Of a stretch of 64,000 bases of DNA, positions 1 through 12,063 are shown one piece after another. Source of the DNA: Strongylocentrotus purpuratus (Eukaryota; Echinodermata; Echinoidea; Camarodonta; Strongylocentrotidae). Made by a program: the position numbers and the translations under genes. Position 1 is the first letter of the stretch. Every line of letters starts with the position of its first letter. The notes under the pieces were generated by a model. That model was not told the origin of the DNA and searched no databases. It was given only the letters and a program-made list of their open reading frames with translations. The stretch is taken from positions 18,454,412 to 18,518,411 of the forward strand of contig NW_022145594.1 of assembly GCF_000002235.5 (NCBI RefSeq), in the 5' to 3' direction.

Positions 1-907
1 TGTATCTCAGATTTAACATTGTTAAACGATCCCTTTAATAACTTGACCGGTTGGTGCAACATAAGGGGAGTCAAATAATCTTACAGAAAAACTAAAGTCA
101 TAGTTTTCTCAAATCGTTCTTGCACCAAGCATACACTCCTTTTTTCAATGTAAATAAATTGAAGTGGTAAACGAGTTCAAGTTCCTAAGTTTGAATTTCG
201 ATTCTCACCATTCCTGGAATAGTCACATAGAAAACATATTTTCGAGATATATACAGCGCCTGAATGTTTTGAAATGCATAACAGGAACATGGTGGGGTGC
301 AGATAAAAAAAAAGGTACGGGTACTATTTTACTCTTTTATCAGATCTATATTGGACTATGGATGCGAAATAAATAGATATCATCAGATTCCAAGCTCTAA
401 ATATATGCTCTGGTACAACGTTTTCCCCTTCATTAGCGACATCACAAATAGAATGTGGAGAGATGCCGCTTAAAATCAGACGGATTCTAATGAGCTAAAA
501 AAAAAAGAGTCAACATCGAATCGTCTGACAAAACCATCCTACCAGAGAATGTCTACTGGATTGCTGGCAATATCGCCTCCTACATTGGAAAGATGAAATT
601 CCTTTTTATATGTGGACCCTCAGACCAGACGGGCCAATCGAATCATATATTCCAGCCAAATATTCTCCGTGGTTTTACAAATCTCACCCCACTGTTTCAA
701 CTGACCTGTCAGAAACTATGTCAAAGAAAGAATTTTTAACAAAGATATGAGAATTGGGACAATTGAACTCATAAACGGAAAATAGTCAGAACACCTACAT
801 ATATATAAAGTTGGATCAAAGAATAAGGAATGAGAAACAAGTTCAGCCGTGTACATTTCCAAATATGAGGTAAAACTGGCGAAACGTAAATCTTCAGTGT
901 CAATAGT
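1..907 (+). pseudogene. LINE fragment: reverse transcriptase C-terminus and start of RNase H
   Basis: This is the 3' part of a non-LTR retrotransposon ORF2. Residues KFLSLNFDSHHSWNSHIE (from about position 176), then QALNICSGTT and IECGEMPLKIRR in a shifted frame around 390-485, match the thumb/connection region of RNase H-bearing LINEs of the I/Nimb/Ingi group. Further on, GSKNKE and SSAVYISKYEVKLA (about 815-880) are the start of the RNase H domain; the usual first catalytic Asp (TDGSK) reads as KVGSK. Frames are broken several times, so it is not functional. The 5' end runs off the window. The element is interrupted at about 908 by a second LINE end and resumes at 1358. The assignment to a LINE is firm; the exact clade is inferred from the RNase H. 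Confidence 0.75.
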
Positions 908-1357
908 AATTTAATACACTTACCCCAGGTTGGCTCTTCAGTTGCCTCAAATTAATTTCAAATTCGTTTTCCTAAGTTAGGGAATAAACTACCCAACGAT
1001 ATTAAAACAAGTTCAACCCTTTCCAGATTCAAAAAGCTAAGCAGGAAAATCTTAACTTCTTTATATTCTTGTTCGCTCTTCCTTTCCATCTGCCCTCATA
1101 TATACATCTAGATATAGATTTTGCTGCTGCTGCAAGAAGTGTACTTCTCCTTTTCCCTTCTTTATATTAATGTTCGATGGTCATTTTATCTTTGTATGTA
1201 TTCCAATTTGGTGGCCCCTTTTATAAGCCCTGCTTTCTCCAGGGTCACCAACCATCACTAATGTTCTGCTAAATTTTTGATCTAACTTATTTTGATTGTA
1301 TTTATATTTTGATGGTTGAATAGATATATAAATGAATTGAAATGAATTGAATTAAAT
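908..1357 (+). mobile_element. Nested LINE 3' end (CR1/L2/Crack-like)
   Basis: A second non-LTR element inserted into the RNase H domain of the first. It carries the end of an RT ORF (GNKLPNDIKTSSTLSRFKK, near 980-1036, the usual WN-LP-x-I ... SL-x-x-FK tail) and a 3' UTR with a hairpin-like GGTGGCCC...GGGTCACC segment around 1210-1250. It ends in a TGAATTGAA-type tail at about 1330-1355. Host coding reads SSVSI before it and IFHAEQ after it, with AATA on both sides as a possible short target duplication. It is 5'-truncated, as is normal for this group. Confidence 0.65.
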
Positions 1358-2060
1358 TGAATATTCCACGCTGAACAGATGACAATTGTTTTAGCTCTTC
1401 AGTGGATTCAAGAAAACACACTTAGTAAAGCAGTGATATTTTTAGACCCCCTTAGCATTTTAAAGGACTTATTTGATGTAAAAGGGCCTCCTACCATTGA
1501 GTCTAAAATCATATACACTTTAACAAAGATGGAAAACAATGGCAGAAGTGTATGTTGTGAATGGATACCATCCCAGTGTGGTATTGCAGGTAATGGGAAG
1601 ACCGTCAGCATAGCCAACACAGCAATAACACACGATATCGAAATTGTTCTTCCTTCCAGCTGTAAAGAGACGCTCTTAAAAATCCAAGATAACTCGATGA
1701 GGCAATGGCAAAACCAAGGTGAAAATTTTTATTTTGGTATCATATTAAACCAGAATCCGACCTACATTTGAACTGAACCTGCATAGTAAAACAGATGAAA
1801 GCACAATCCATCGATTGAGCTCTTTTCAAAATGGGCAAACATCCAAATGGTTCTAGTTTATATTGTACCCCCCGAAAGAAGAAAATAAATTCAAATTATA
1901 TTACTGACTGTAAACAGTTCGACAGAGAAAGTATACACGACAACGAATTAAGAATACACTACTAAGCCTGGAAAATGTACTCCCTCAAAAGAATCACGGA
2001 TTATATTAAGATATGTACGAAAAAAACAAAGAAATACGATATCCTCTAACCCCCTCTCTC
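1358..2060 (+). pseudogene. LINE fragment: RNase H domain and C-terminal tail
   Basis: Continuation of the LINE at 1-907. IFHAEQMTIVLALQWIQ supplies the RNase H Glu region, VIFLDPLSIL the second Asp region (usually FSDSLSAL), and WIPSQCGIAGNGKTVSIAN the third (usually WVPSHVGIPGNEKADSLAK). The His is Gln and the final Asp is lost, so the nuclease is dead. Beyond the stop near 1771, weaker matches such as IHRLSSF, TDCKQFDRE and LLSLENVLPQ (about 1808-2000) fit the zinc-knuckle and C-terminal tail of the same ORF. The 3' boundary is uncertain. Confidence 0.7.
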
Positions 2061-2481
2061 TTATTCCTTATAGTCCTAGACAAAATTCCACAGGGAACGT
2101 TATAATTAAGTATTATAGTGAGGTACTATATGTACGTAATATGGTTCGTGTAACTGTCAACGCATCTGTAATGTTTGTCACTGTATATCCGTCTATATTT
2201 CCAGTGCATACTTCTGTTCTATTTGTTTTGTAGAATTGTATGTACAATTTGTTAAACATTTTCCTTTGCTCGTTCTTGATAGAACAACATCGGCCAAAAC
2301 AAGGAACTCAAGTGGCAAGGATTGACAAGTTTGCTCAATGTACGTAGCAGGGTTGACCGGGATGATACACTCCCCACCCAAGCAGTGGACCAGCGAAGCA
2401 CATGCGCACATAGTTTCCAAGTTCGGAATTATTACGACTCGACTACCTCGACGCGAGTTAAGAACTAGACTAGGCTTACAT
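2061..2481. other. No gene seen; possible LINE 3' UTR remainder
   Basis: AT-rich sequence after the LINE coding remnant. The open frames here are short and show no recognisable domain. It may be the LINE 3' UTR, but no poly(A) or microsatellite tail marks an end. Confidence 0.3.
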
Positions 2482-3139
2482 AGTCAACATTGAGCGATTT
2501 CAAGATGGGTGTTTAGGGCTGTTGTTAGTGTTAAGTAAACACGAACACCAGCCCGAAACACCGAAATGGAAATCAGCTGGTGTTAAGGCTTTGACCTATG
2601 AATATCGTCAACTTCCGGTAGCTAGTGTTATCGATTTTGCAAAATTGTCGCCTGCTGAACCGACCTTTGTGGCTGGTGTTAATATTTTACGTACACAAAT
2701 CACTAACACTAGCCTCTAGGGATCAAGCAAATGTTGATTTCCAGTTAGGTGTTAGTGTTGTACCCGCACAACAGTCAATGCACGAACGACGCTAATTAAT
2801 TGTCTGACGATCAAATACAAATATGTGAAACAGGTCCTTTACTATGTGATCCATACATTCTTTTGTGTAAAATGTGTTATTTTATAAGACCAGAGAAATA
2901 AGTGTAAATTTATTCTGTACTTTTCATGATATCTTTAGTTTTGATGTACTATTTGTAAATCATCGTCTTGAAATCAAGTCTGTGTGGCAAAGTTACAGTG
3001 CGCACAATGGTGTTAAGCTATTAATATTGATATCGGTATCGAGCTCTTAATTTCATCAGCATTTTTTTTGCTCGATTTAAGAGCTCTTGACTGCTCTAAA
3101 CACTAACACTAACACCTAACTTGAAATCACTCATTGACT
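2482..3139. mobile_element. Inverted-repeat DNA element (MITE-like)
   Basis: The left end (AGTCAACATTGAGCGATTTC from 2482) and the reverse complement of the right end (AGTCAATGAGTGATTTCAAG, ending at 3139) match. The match continues inward through GGTGTT...TTAGTGTTA on both sides. A third copy of the end motif (GATTTCCAGTTAGGTGTTAG) lies internally near 2734. No transposase coding is visible, so it is non-autonomous. A target duplication could not be assigned, so both boundaries are approximate. It ends within the intron flanking the Ig exon at 3178. Confidence 0.5.
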
Positions 3140-3177
3140 GGATGTCAAAAACACAAACAACAACAACAACAACTTAC

Positions 3178-3501
3178 CATAAACTTCAATGTTGACATCA
3201 TGTATATAATCATCAACGTTTCCAGGTGGAGTAACCTGACATCTGTATAGGCCTCTATCAGTAATGTTGACATTGCGCATTACCATTGCAAAATCATCTG
3301 TTATGTTATATCCCTGTAAGCTCCCAGTCTCCCCATAGAACCACCATGCTACTGCTCCTCCATCTTTCACGAATTCCTCAGAATGAAAGCTTTTGTGCCA
3401 AAAAACTGCCAGTATGCTTTCAGCACGTGCAGGATATACACAGGGAACTTCATGCGTTGTGTGAAGCGCTATTGGTAAAAGCACGGTTTGTCCAACAGTT
3501 T
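3178..3501 (-). CDS. Immunoglobulin V-set domain exon (partial host gene)
   Basis: A single exon of 324 nt encoding about 108 residues of an Ig V-type domain. On the minus strand it begins after the acceptor ...TTTTCAATACTGCAG and ends at the donor G|GTAAGTT. Both junctions are phase 1, the usual symmetric arrangement for Ig-domain exons. Domain landmarks are ETVGQTVLLPIAL (strand A'/B), Cys in VPCVYP, FWHK (core Trp region), AWWFYGETGSL, and DRGLYRCQVTPPG (strand F with the second Cys). IEVYG closes the G strand. No signal peptide or membrane segment is present, so those lie in other exons that were not found in this window. In animals such domains are extracellular parts of receptors or adhesion proteins; which protein this is cannot be told. 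An inverted-repeat element ends 39 nt downstream in the intron. Confidence 0.8.
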
Positions 3502-3939
3502 CTGCAGTATTGAAAAGACAATATCAACATATGTAGTTCAATACGATACATTCTTTAGCAAACCCTACATGTAAATCGTATTCGCTTAGTGCAATGAGTG
3601 ATGATTAAATGGTAATCTAACCCTAAATTACAGCATAGACCTATTACGGATGGACATTCATCGTTTTCTTAACGAATTCATTGTGTTGTCTCCATCAATG
3701 TCGTCTCAATAACATTCCGTAAATGTTTCTTCACTTTGATCTCATCATGGTCACCGCCAAAAAGCCGGGACAGAATCACGATAGTGATTTTACACATGTT
3801 AATCTACATGCGCAGAAGATAATTACTTACCTAAATCATGGAAAATCGATGTGCAGTGATTTAAAATCCCGTTTCCCCCTATTTCCTCATAATATTCCAG
3901 AGATACAACGCACAGGGCTGATACAGATCATGGCCTTCT
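3502..3939. repeat. Intronic or intergenic DNA with left arm of an inverted dispersed repeat
   Basis: Positions 3640-3758 contain CTATTACGGATGGACATTCA, then TTTGATCTCATCATGGTCAC and CGCC. The reverse complement of 5686-5743 carries the same two blocks in the same order, with about 60 nt fewer between them. The two copies face each other across 2 kb. The remainder of the stretch shows no gene. Confidence 0.5.
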
Positions 3940-4223
3940 AATAAGCGAGTTCGTAACAGATGAAGGTCATTCGGACCCAAATTGTAAAACCAATACTCGG
4001 AAAGTTATGTAATCAGTATTCATTTATGCACCAACAGTACATTTATCTGATACACAAGTGGAAGTATTCTTCTCAAGAGGCAAACAAAAGGTATTCATGA
4101 AGCACCTCCATCACTTTGGCAGTGATTATTCTAAAATGCACAGGTGGGAAGTATCCATCGTGTCTAAGATCTGTGGATATTTCGGGGTCATGCGGTCCAG
4201 AGCTATTTACGAACTCGCTTATT
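3940..4223. mobile_element. Short inverted-repeat element
   Basis: AATAAGCGAGTTCGTAA at 3940-3956 is repeated perfectly in inverse orientation at 4207-4223. The 284-bp length fits a MITE. No clear target duplication was found, so the family is not assigned. Confidence 0.45.
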
Positions 4224-4419
4224 GTTATATAAGGTCATAGGTGTGTGCGAAAGTTTGCGAATCAGTAATAATACATTTCATATCACCAAAATCGTCTGCT
4301 TTTGAACTTTGCTGCTCCCCATTGGTGATGCTTTTATTAAAGACACTTTTACAGAGCACACCATCCAAACAAAACCCAAGAGAGGGAAACTGCTCCTTTG
4401 TCAATGCCCGAAAATGCTT

Positions 4420-5622
4420 CCCAGGTCGAAATTCCAGTTGATACCAGTTGAAACCAGTAAGGATTTCCAATTGGTATCTACTGGTTTGAACTGGTCTCAA
4501 CTGGTCTCAAATGGTCTTAACTGGTACCAGTTGATACCAGTTGATACAATTTGGAAACCAGTAGAAATACCAGTTGACATCTGAGACCAGTTGATATTAC
4601 CAGTTGATTTACCAGTTGAAACCAGTAGATGATTACCAGTTGATTTACCATTTGAAAACCAGTATGGTTACCAGTTGATTTACAGTTGAAAACCAGTAGA
4701 TGATCACCAGTTGATTTACCAGTTGAAAACCAGTAGATGATTACCAGTTGATTCCAGTTGAAAACCAGTAGATGATTACCAGTTGAAAACCAGTAGATGA
4801 GTACCAGTTGAAAACCAGTAGATGATTACTAGTTGATTTACCAGTTGAAAACCAGTAAGATTACCAGTTGATTTACCAGTTGAAAACCAGTAGATAATTA
4901 CCAGTTGATTTACCAGTTGAAAAACCAGTTCAATGTATCTTATGAATATTCATGATTTGCATTTTTTCACAGAAAATATAATTATCATGATCTTTCAAGC
5001 AAATGTGACAATGCACATACATTTTGTGATTTAGATTTTCTTAGTTAATTATTGACAAATATATTACACATGTCTGATCATGTTTTTTATCTGATTTAAG
5101 ACGTAAAATGAGATATATTGATATATATGTAATTACTAACCAGAAATAAAGTGTATAAATTTGTATATATGTATGCACGAACAATGTATGTCAAATCACA
5201 CAATACACATCTGTAATCTACTTCAAATGATCATTGTGATGGGGGTAATTGCAATAGTTAGTATATGTGGTCAAGTTGGTGGCCAGATGCTAATAATAAT
5301 TATTGATTATCAGTTGATTGATTACTGGATAATCATCTGAAAAATCAACTGGTAATTCAACTGGAAATTCAACTGGTAAATCAACTGGTAAATCAACTGG
5401 TAAATCAACTGGTAATTCAACTGGAAATTCAACTGGTAAATCAACTGGTAAATCAACTGGTAAATCAACTGGTAATTCAACTGGTAAATTCAAATTCAAC
5501 TGGTAAATCAACTGGTCTCAGTTAGCGTTGTTTCAATTTCCATATTAAGTAAGTACCAGTTGACTTACTGGTTTTAACTGGTACCAGTTGCCTACTGGTT
5601 TCAACTGGAATTCCGACCTGGG
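4420..5622. mobile_element. Foldback element built of CCAGTTGAT tandem repeats
   Basis: The ends are inverted copies: CCCAGGTCGAAATTCCAGTT at 4420 and AACTGGAATTCCGACCTGGG ending at 5622. The left arm (about 4430-4925) is an irregular tandem of CCAGTTGAT, CCAGTTGAAAA and CCAGTAGATGATTA units. The right arm (about 5335-5610) is the inverse, AACTGGTAAATC units. Between them lies about 350 bp of AT-rich single-copy-looking DNA. There is no transposase. CCC...GGG ends recall piggyBac- or Kolobok-type elements, but the flanks do not show a clean TTAA, so the superfamily is open. Confidence 0.7.
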
Positions 5623-7003
5623 TTACGCAGACGTTATTGTTAAAACACCTGAATGTTCTCAGTGTTAAGATGCACATAATCAGAAGGCGGTGACGATGAT
5701 AGGATCAAAGAAAGAATCACGTTGAATGTCCATCCGTAATAGGTTCATGATTACAGTAAGTTCATTCGTACATCAATGCTCATATAGCTGCGATTAGTCT
5801 CATTGGACAACGCCTACTGTCTGTGTCCCGCAGGCGATTATTTTTTCCGTACCACTAACGCGTCACATTGGCCAATTTTATTCCGCAGAGCGACTTGGTC
5901 AAAGACCACTCTCGAAACCGAACGGTACGAACTGTCCTGTATCGTACTATGTCTGTGTGTAAGGAAGGGGTGCACTGTTTAAAGATGAAGTTGAGTTCTG
6001 GTCATGCGATTGCATCGTGAAAGAAACGGTGTGGAACCGACCAGAAAAGGTTGATCATCTAGCATATAAGAATTTGTGTGTATTGCAAGGTTCTGGAATC
6101 ATCAAAATGATAAGAAATGTGGCCAAGTCTTGGTAAAGTTACAAACACTTGCACAGAAAGATGTATATGGGACTACACGAACACGTGGCGTAAAAAGCCG
6201 GCCCCCGATTTTTACGATGCTACATGCATATTTAGAATATGAAGGCATTTGAAGAGCCATGCTTTTCAGGGAACATGTCTTAACTGATGTTTTTCCACAC
6301 TTGCATAATAAGAATGAGTAATGCTCACAAATTATTTTTCACCTCTTCCCAGAACTTAACCTTTTCTTTAATGTGTTCGTGTGTTCTATGTGATTTTTGA
6401 CGGTGTCACGTGACACTGTCATGTGACTGTGTAAACGAGGTCGCCCCCTTGATAGCAGACGACGTTGCAAATGTTTATTTACAGACTCTTTGTGGGCTAC
6501 TTAGAGGTCCGATATTGGTCATCTATATATCATATTAAAGCTCTTAGTGACACTAGTTAGTAAAATATTGTAGATGAAAACCTATAGTTTTGGTTTTTTT
6601 TAGTTTATAGGCCTATTTTGTCTGCCTGACAAGGTTCGTCTACTACTACTAGCTGTAATTTCCAAAAAATTTGAAAAAAATATGAAGTGAAAAGAACAGT
6701 GTACATATATATATAGGATTTTATTGAAATCAAAACATCAAAAACCAAGAGCAAACAGTCCAAAGACTGACAACTGTCTTGGGTACAAAAATATAATTTA
6801 AATCAAATATACATAATAAAATAGTAATGAATAAATACATAAGTTACATAAGTTAAAATATCAAATAACTAAACTATTATCAATAAATACGTGTTAATCG
6901 TTACGTCATAGAAGTGGAGAGGGCTTCCATAAAATCAATGTGATTTATTCTAACTTGCATTATCATGTTCTGCTATAACCGTGCTGTAAATATTCTTATA
7001 CAT
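5623..7003. other. No gene seen; includes right arm of inverted repeat
   Basis: 5686-5743 is the right-hand copy of the inverted repeat whose left copy is at 3640-3758. The rest is AT-rich DNA with a short CACGTGACA inverted motif near 6415. No exon-like open frame with splice signals was recognised. Confidence 0.4.
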
Positions 7004-7118
7004 CAGTGGTAGATCGAGGATTTGAAAATACTGGGGGCGCAGTCTGCAAATTTGAGAAATTGGGGGGGGGGGGGGGCAGCCGGATTATTAAAATGCGTCC
7101 CCCCTTGACTCGCCACTG
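7004..7118. mobile_element. 115-bp hAT-like MITE with 6-bp direct flanks
   Basis: The ends are CAGTGGTAGATCGAG and (inverse) CAGTGGCGAGTCAAG, a variant of the CAGTGGCGGATC terminus that recurs elsewhere in this window. ATACAT stands directly before (6998-7003) and after (7119-7124) the element. Its middle is a long G run. hAT elements normally duplicate 8 bp; six matching bases remain here. Confidence 0.65.
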
Positions 7119-7124
7119 ATACAT

Positions 7125-10100
7125 TGTACACTTGTATGTTGTTAACTGGTAAATAAATACTATCATATAATATAGACGTTTGATAGATTAAATGAGTATG
7201 TTTTCTACCTTCTTTTTAAAGTGACTTGGTATTAAACATTGTTGAAGGTTGATGAAAAAATTGCTTAATTTTTGTTTAAAATGTTACTTACTATATTCCT
7301 TCTACTGTACTAACCCTTTGACATGAAAAAAATCCTGAAAATCTTTTCAAACCACGAAGATATCTATGGTTTTCTTTTCTTTCTACGACACCCTCTAACA
7401 GTGTTTAACAGTAAATTCTCCCAACCATTTTTGAATTTTCCCAACCGTTTTTCCATGAAAAAAAGACATAAAACAGGCAATACACAAATCTGTCAACACT
7501 TAAATGTCTGGAATGGAATGTAGAGCCATTTTTATTGCTTTGTGAGATTTCCATTCACCTAAAATGTAATTGAATTGTAATAATATAGTTGGGAGAATTA
7601 AGGAATCGATCAGATCAGTTTTTCCCAATTTGTACCATGAATAATGGTCCGTTTTCACTCAAATTTTCAGATTATCTTTAATTGTACATCTAGCATTGAA
7701 GTCACTACCTTATCACCACTATCTCTCATCTGAACAATGTTATCAAGTCCCTTTAAGTCGGAATCCTGGAGAAAACTCTTAATTAAGTTTATTTTATTTG
7801 ATTCAAATTAATATATAAAAAGACCTTTTGAAACACAAAGGATGTGCATTATTCGAATAGAGGAGAATAGCTCTGACATACTCCCACTCAATCTCCTGGC
7901 ACTAGACTATCAGTCCAAATCAGCTGTAAAATATTAATGTTTTGGTTGGCCTTGTTTAAACCTATTTGTTGTTGTTGTATATTTATAAATATGATGTTCA
8001 CTCTATTATCATCATCATCATTACAATCATCATGTTCACCACCATCACCACTATTATCATTATTAATCAGTCTCACAAACACTACCACTGCTGTCACCAT
8101 CACTATGTGGCATAACACAATCATGGTCATCCCCACCCCATTCATTGCCCATCATCTCGACTGTAAATCAATGAAATGAAGTTCTATGAAGAGAAACAAT
8201 TGTACATAAACAGTGGTGTTCTTTGTGCGAACCAAAATCTTGGCTCGCAATCCCAGACAATTACAACAGATTCAAGCAGAAAATCCACACAATTCAAATT
8301 AGCTTCAATGTTATTCTTTTACACTCTTCTCTCACCATCAATGATATTTCAAACTTAGGAACGCGATCGATGACACTTTCGTCATCGAATTTTATAATTA
8401 TTACAAATTTCTTTTTCTCATTTAATTATTTAAAATCCTTAAGATTTTGATCATTCCTGTAAAGAAGGTTTCCCTTTCAGAGCTTTAGTTAATATACTCC
8501 ATCATCACCATGGTGTCTTATGGATCTATGAGCAATAAGTAATTTCGGGTTTACAAGATGAAAAATTGAGGAATTAAGGGTAGGGTAAGAGTGAATGACT
8601 TTATTCATATATAGTGTAGCAGTTTTGAAATGAAAGAGGGATCATATCATTTAAATACTTAAACATGATCAGTAAACTTTGTAGCGAATTTATGTCTAAT
8701 ATTTCCCGGCGAAATTCGCGAATATGTCATTCGAATTCATTTACCTTGCTTTTAAGTTGGCGCAGATCGGCTTTGCCATGCCAATTAACATTCAATTTTC
8801 CCGTTTTGGTATTTAATTTAGGATTTTGGTCGAAGGGTTTCATAGATCTGTCATTCAATTTAGAAACTGCTCAACTAGCATTCAAATTAATCGTCACTTG
8901 TCGAGGCGTCATTTTTATCATTCAAATTAACACCTGTCATTTGTAATCGAATTATGTTTATTCAAGTTAGGACGTTTACAGTTTAACAAAAAGCAATTAA
9001 TGCATGATATGCCATCAGGGTCTTTTCTGTTATTCCATTTATTAATTTTGAGGACAATGCATATGGGTGTAGTCAGACATTAGGCAAAGAAGGGGCGAAA
9101 TCAAGGGATATGGCATTTCTGCACGGACATGTTCATATTCCCCGGAAAAGTGGGGATACAAAAATACCTACCCCAGTCACAATATTGTACTCTTCCTCCA
9201 TAATGAAATTGTGATGAATCTATGATGAAACACAAGACAAACAACTTCCTTGCATGAAAATTTACAAAAAACATTGATTTGAATGAAACATTTGAATGAA
9301 ACATACATAGATTCGAACAAAAACTTCCTAGATTTGAAAACTAGAAAAAGGAATGTAAACCCAACATATATCTGACAGCACTAAAAACCGTCCAAATTGA
9401 ACGCAAGACAAATGTAGATGACCAACTCGCGAATTTGGCAGGAAAATCCTATATTAGGGTTTTCAGTTTGTAAAATATTTGACTTGTGTGAGACAAATAT
9501 GGTGAACCAGTACATAAACGAAAGGCTTTCTTTTGCAATAAATAAATAGAGTTAATCTTAGTTTTTAGCGCTGAGGCCCAAACTAAATTGCAATATGTTA
9601 TATACGGTTATTTCAATGAATTATAAAGCATAACAAGCGTACAGGGATTAATGTCTTCATTTTATATAATAAACCAACATTCCTATAAATAGAAGTAGTG
9701 ATGTGACGTATATGTTCATTTCAATTTAGATTTTCATCGGTAATGAAACCCAAATCTATAATAAATGCATTACAAAAAACGCTGGTTAGTATACAAGTAG
9801 ATGTACCATAAATCAAAAAATAGCTTAAGACAGAGAAACACTCACCGATGAGTGCAAGCCGTAAAGCTACGTTTTGTTTAAAGATAAATAAGTAAACGAG
9901 TATTTTTTAAATAAAAGTTCACAATTTCTGCATAAATTTAATCTGTCTAAACTTCAAAAGAGATAGAACACACCAATAATAAAATAAACAAAAAAATCCT
10001 GTCTTAAAGATACTATGTCCCTTTTGCAGCCAACATCAAATTCTGTAGAACTTTGCAGGAATTATGAATATGTCATGTATGTCCTATATGTAAAATTTAA

Positions 10101-10439
10101 ATGTTAGCAGTGTCCTAATATTCAAATTATGCAAGGAAACTATTGAGTGACTGACTGGCTCTTTTCATCTTTGGTAATAATAACATACATACCATGAGCT
10201 GTAAAGGGTACATGAGCATTTGTCTACATCAATAACCCATTTCTTGTAATTGCTAAAATTAAACTGATTGCAAAATTAAACTGATTGAATCTTTGCGCAG
10301 CCATTCGGTACAATGGTCTAAAAAGCAAACTATTACTTACTGGCTATATAGCTCTTAAGTCGATTCGACAACTAATAGTCGTTATTTTCCCACTTTAGAC
10401 ATTTTCAAGACCCCCCTTTTTTTAGGGAAGTTCTTATTC
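7125..10439. other. No gene seen; AT-rich with small microsatellites
   Basis: About 3.3 kb without recognisable coding. It holds an ATC/ACC microsatellite at about 8008-8110 and a cluster of CATTCAAATTA-like words at 8700-8940. The open frames in it are short and lack domain or splice support. Confidence 0.4.
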
Positions 10440-10851
10440 AGTATTTACGTACGCAAGTGCGAGGGAGCATAGTGAATGAGAGGGGTGAAGGTGACGGCGG
10501 TGACTACCCCTCACAGGTTTTTTTGAAGTTATGTTGTATTAAACAATTATATTCCTTAGCAAAACTATAGTATAAAAACAAGCAATACACTTTTTTTCAC
10601 ACTTTAATTTTCTCGGTATTTACTTGTACATTTAGAAGTATATTATGCGAGGGAGCGTAGCTTCCGAGTGAGAAGATTTTTGCATTTTCATTTGTCTAAA
10701 CGTTGCACTCTTGGGCCATCCAGAGCCTAAAATTGTGTTGCAGTCTTTAGTCAGTATTTGCTCTACATTTTTGAGGGGCACCTTTTCAAATTTTGAGGGG
10801 GGGGGGGGGACGATCCCTCCTAAAAAAATTGAGAGGGGAGGGGACGTGGTC
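10440..10851. repeat. GC/G-rich interspersed repeat
   Basis: GCGAGGGAGCATAGTGAATG near 10458 recurs as GCGAGGGAGCGTAGCTTCCG near 10648. The latter is followed by a TTTGAGGGG tract ending in a G run and CGATCCCTCC (about 10770-10840). It looks like a short interspersed element of unknown class. Confidence 0.35.
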
Positions 10852-11057
10852 AACACATATAACCAAAAACAGAAAATAAATTATCAGACATTTATTCCGC
10901 GGGTCACTATAAAACAAAATCAAACAGAAAAGAGAATAAGGGAAAGAATTTTAATTTAATTTCCAAAAATACACATGAACTGGAGTTACATATATTGAAA
11001 CAATAACCATCAAATAAAATATTTCCATCAAAGAATGCCTTGCCCTTGGGATTAATT
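10852..11057. repeat. 206-bp dispersed repeat, copy 1
   Basis: From ACACATATAACCAAAAACAG to TTGGGATTAATTAC this matches 17652-17857 with a few substitutions. Copy 1 runs on into a CA microsatellite and the composite repeat; copy 2 does not. Confidence 0.7.
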
Positions 11058-12063
11058 ACACACACACACACACACACACACATTCTCACTACCCCTCTCC
11101 CACACCCTCTCCGCACAACCGATTCACACGTAAGATGTTTCCTACCAAATTCTGATGAATTAAATGCATGCCAAAATAACAATGGCTGCGTTTCCATTAA
11201 AAAACCCAATAGCTTGCGATTAGAAATAATCAATTTCTCGATAAATTGCCGCCGCATACAATATGACTACAATTACAGCTGATTGACTAGTTTGGTAAGT
11301 GATGCGTTTGTGCCGGCAGTGTTCCATCGAGCGAAAATGAGACTACCGGAGCAATATGGAGGCAGCATAGATGTACGTGTAGATATCTGGGTGTTGCCTA
11401 ACGATTATAATCATTTGAGAAGTCAGTATCAGCACTCCACCATGAGGGGAGTGCTGCATCCATGCATACGTACGCAACAGACGTCGGTTTGGTATTAGAT
11501 TGTAAATAACCACTACTCCGACACACTCAATCACATATCAAACCTCATTTAAAGCGAAGTATTCGTATAGACAACGACAACGAAAGACTAACATTGTGAA
11601 TTCCTACCTTTTATAAAAAAAGACCAAATTTCCAATACAGAGGTTAAGATTATGAGCACCTCCATTATGCTGCTTCTTAGGTATCGCACAACTATGAACT
11701 CAACGGAAGGAGAAAATTGTGTCATGGCGAAACTCAAGTGATGTTCATAGACGGCTCAATATGAAACCTTGTTTACATAGTACAAAAAAAAACAAATGAA
11801 TCGATGGTTAAATCCAATGGTGAGAACGATGGCACTGACTGATTTGTGATGAAATGTGCCTAGTGTTTTTATGCATTTTAGAACAAATATTCGTTTAAGA
11901 TGTTGTTTTGTGTAGTAAGGCCACTAAATTTAACAATAGCTCCCAATTATAGGTTGAAGAGGTAAGAAATAGATTCTCTAGAAATAATGTTCATAAACAA
12001 GTTTTTAATGACACTAGGCTTGATGATAGTGATCCAGAAATAGAAATAAAAGTCGATGAAAAA
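11058..12063. repeat. Composite repeat, copy A (left part)
   Basis: It begins with a (CA)n tract, then runs GATTCACACGTAAGATG ... GTGCTGCATCCATGCATACG ... ACGAAAGACTAACATTGTG and on to AAAGTCGATGAAAAA. It matches the copies at 19396, 20259 and 22238. Its right end carries a faint ORF (NDTRLDDSDPEIEIK) that leads into LINE endonuclease-like coding after the inserted element, so this may be the 5' region of a LINE. The copy is interrupted at 12063/13463 by a Helitron-like element. Confidence 0.65.

Noticed and set aside
6720-6900. Possible reverse-strand LINE 3' tail
   Set aside because: Only AT-richness and a TTGAAATC word support it; no hairpin, tail repeat or coding was found.
7888-8179. 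Overlapping frames in the ATC repeat region
   Set aside because: Microsatellite by-products on both strands.
8665-8946. 93-residue frame with CATTCAAATTA words
   Set aside because: Low-complexity AT-rich DNA with no homology or splice context recognised.
11343-11534. 63-residue frame conserved in four copies (also at 19811, 20672, 22649)
   Set aside because: Conserved only because the segment is recently duplicated; no domain, and it lies in what may be a LINE 5' region.
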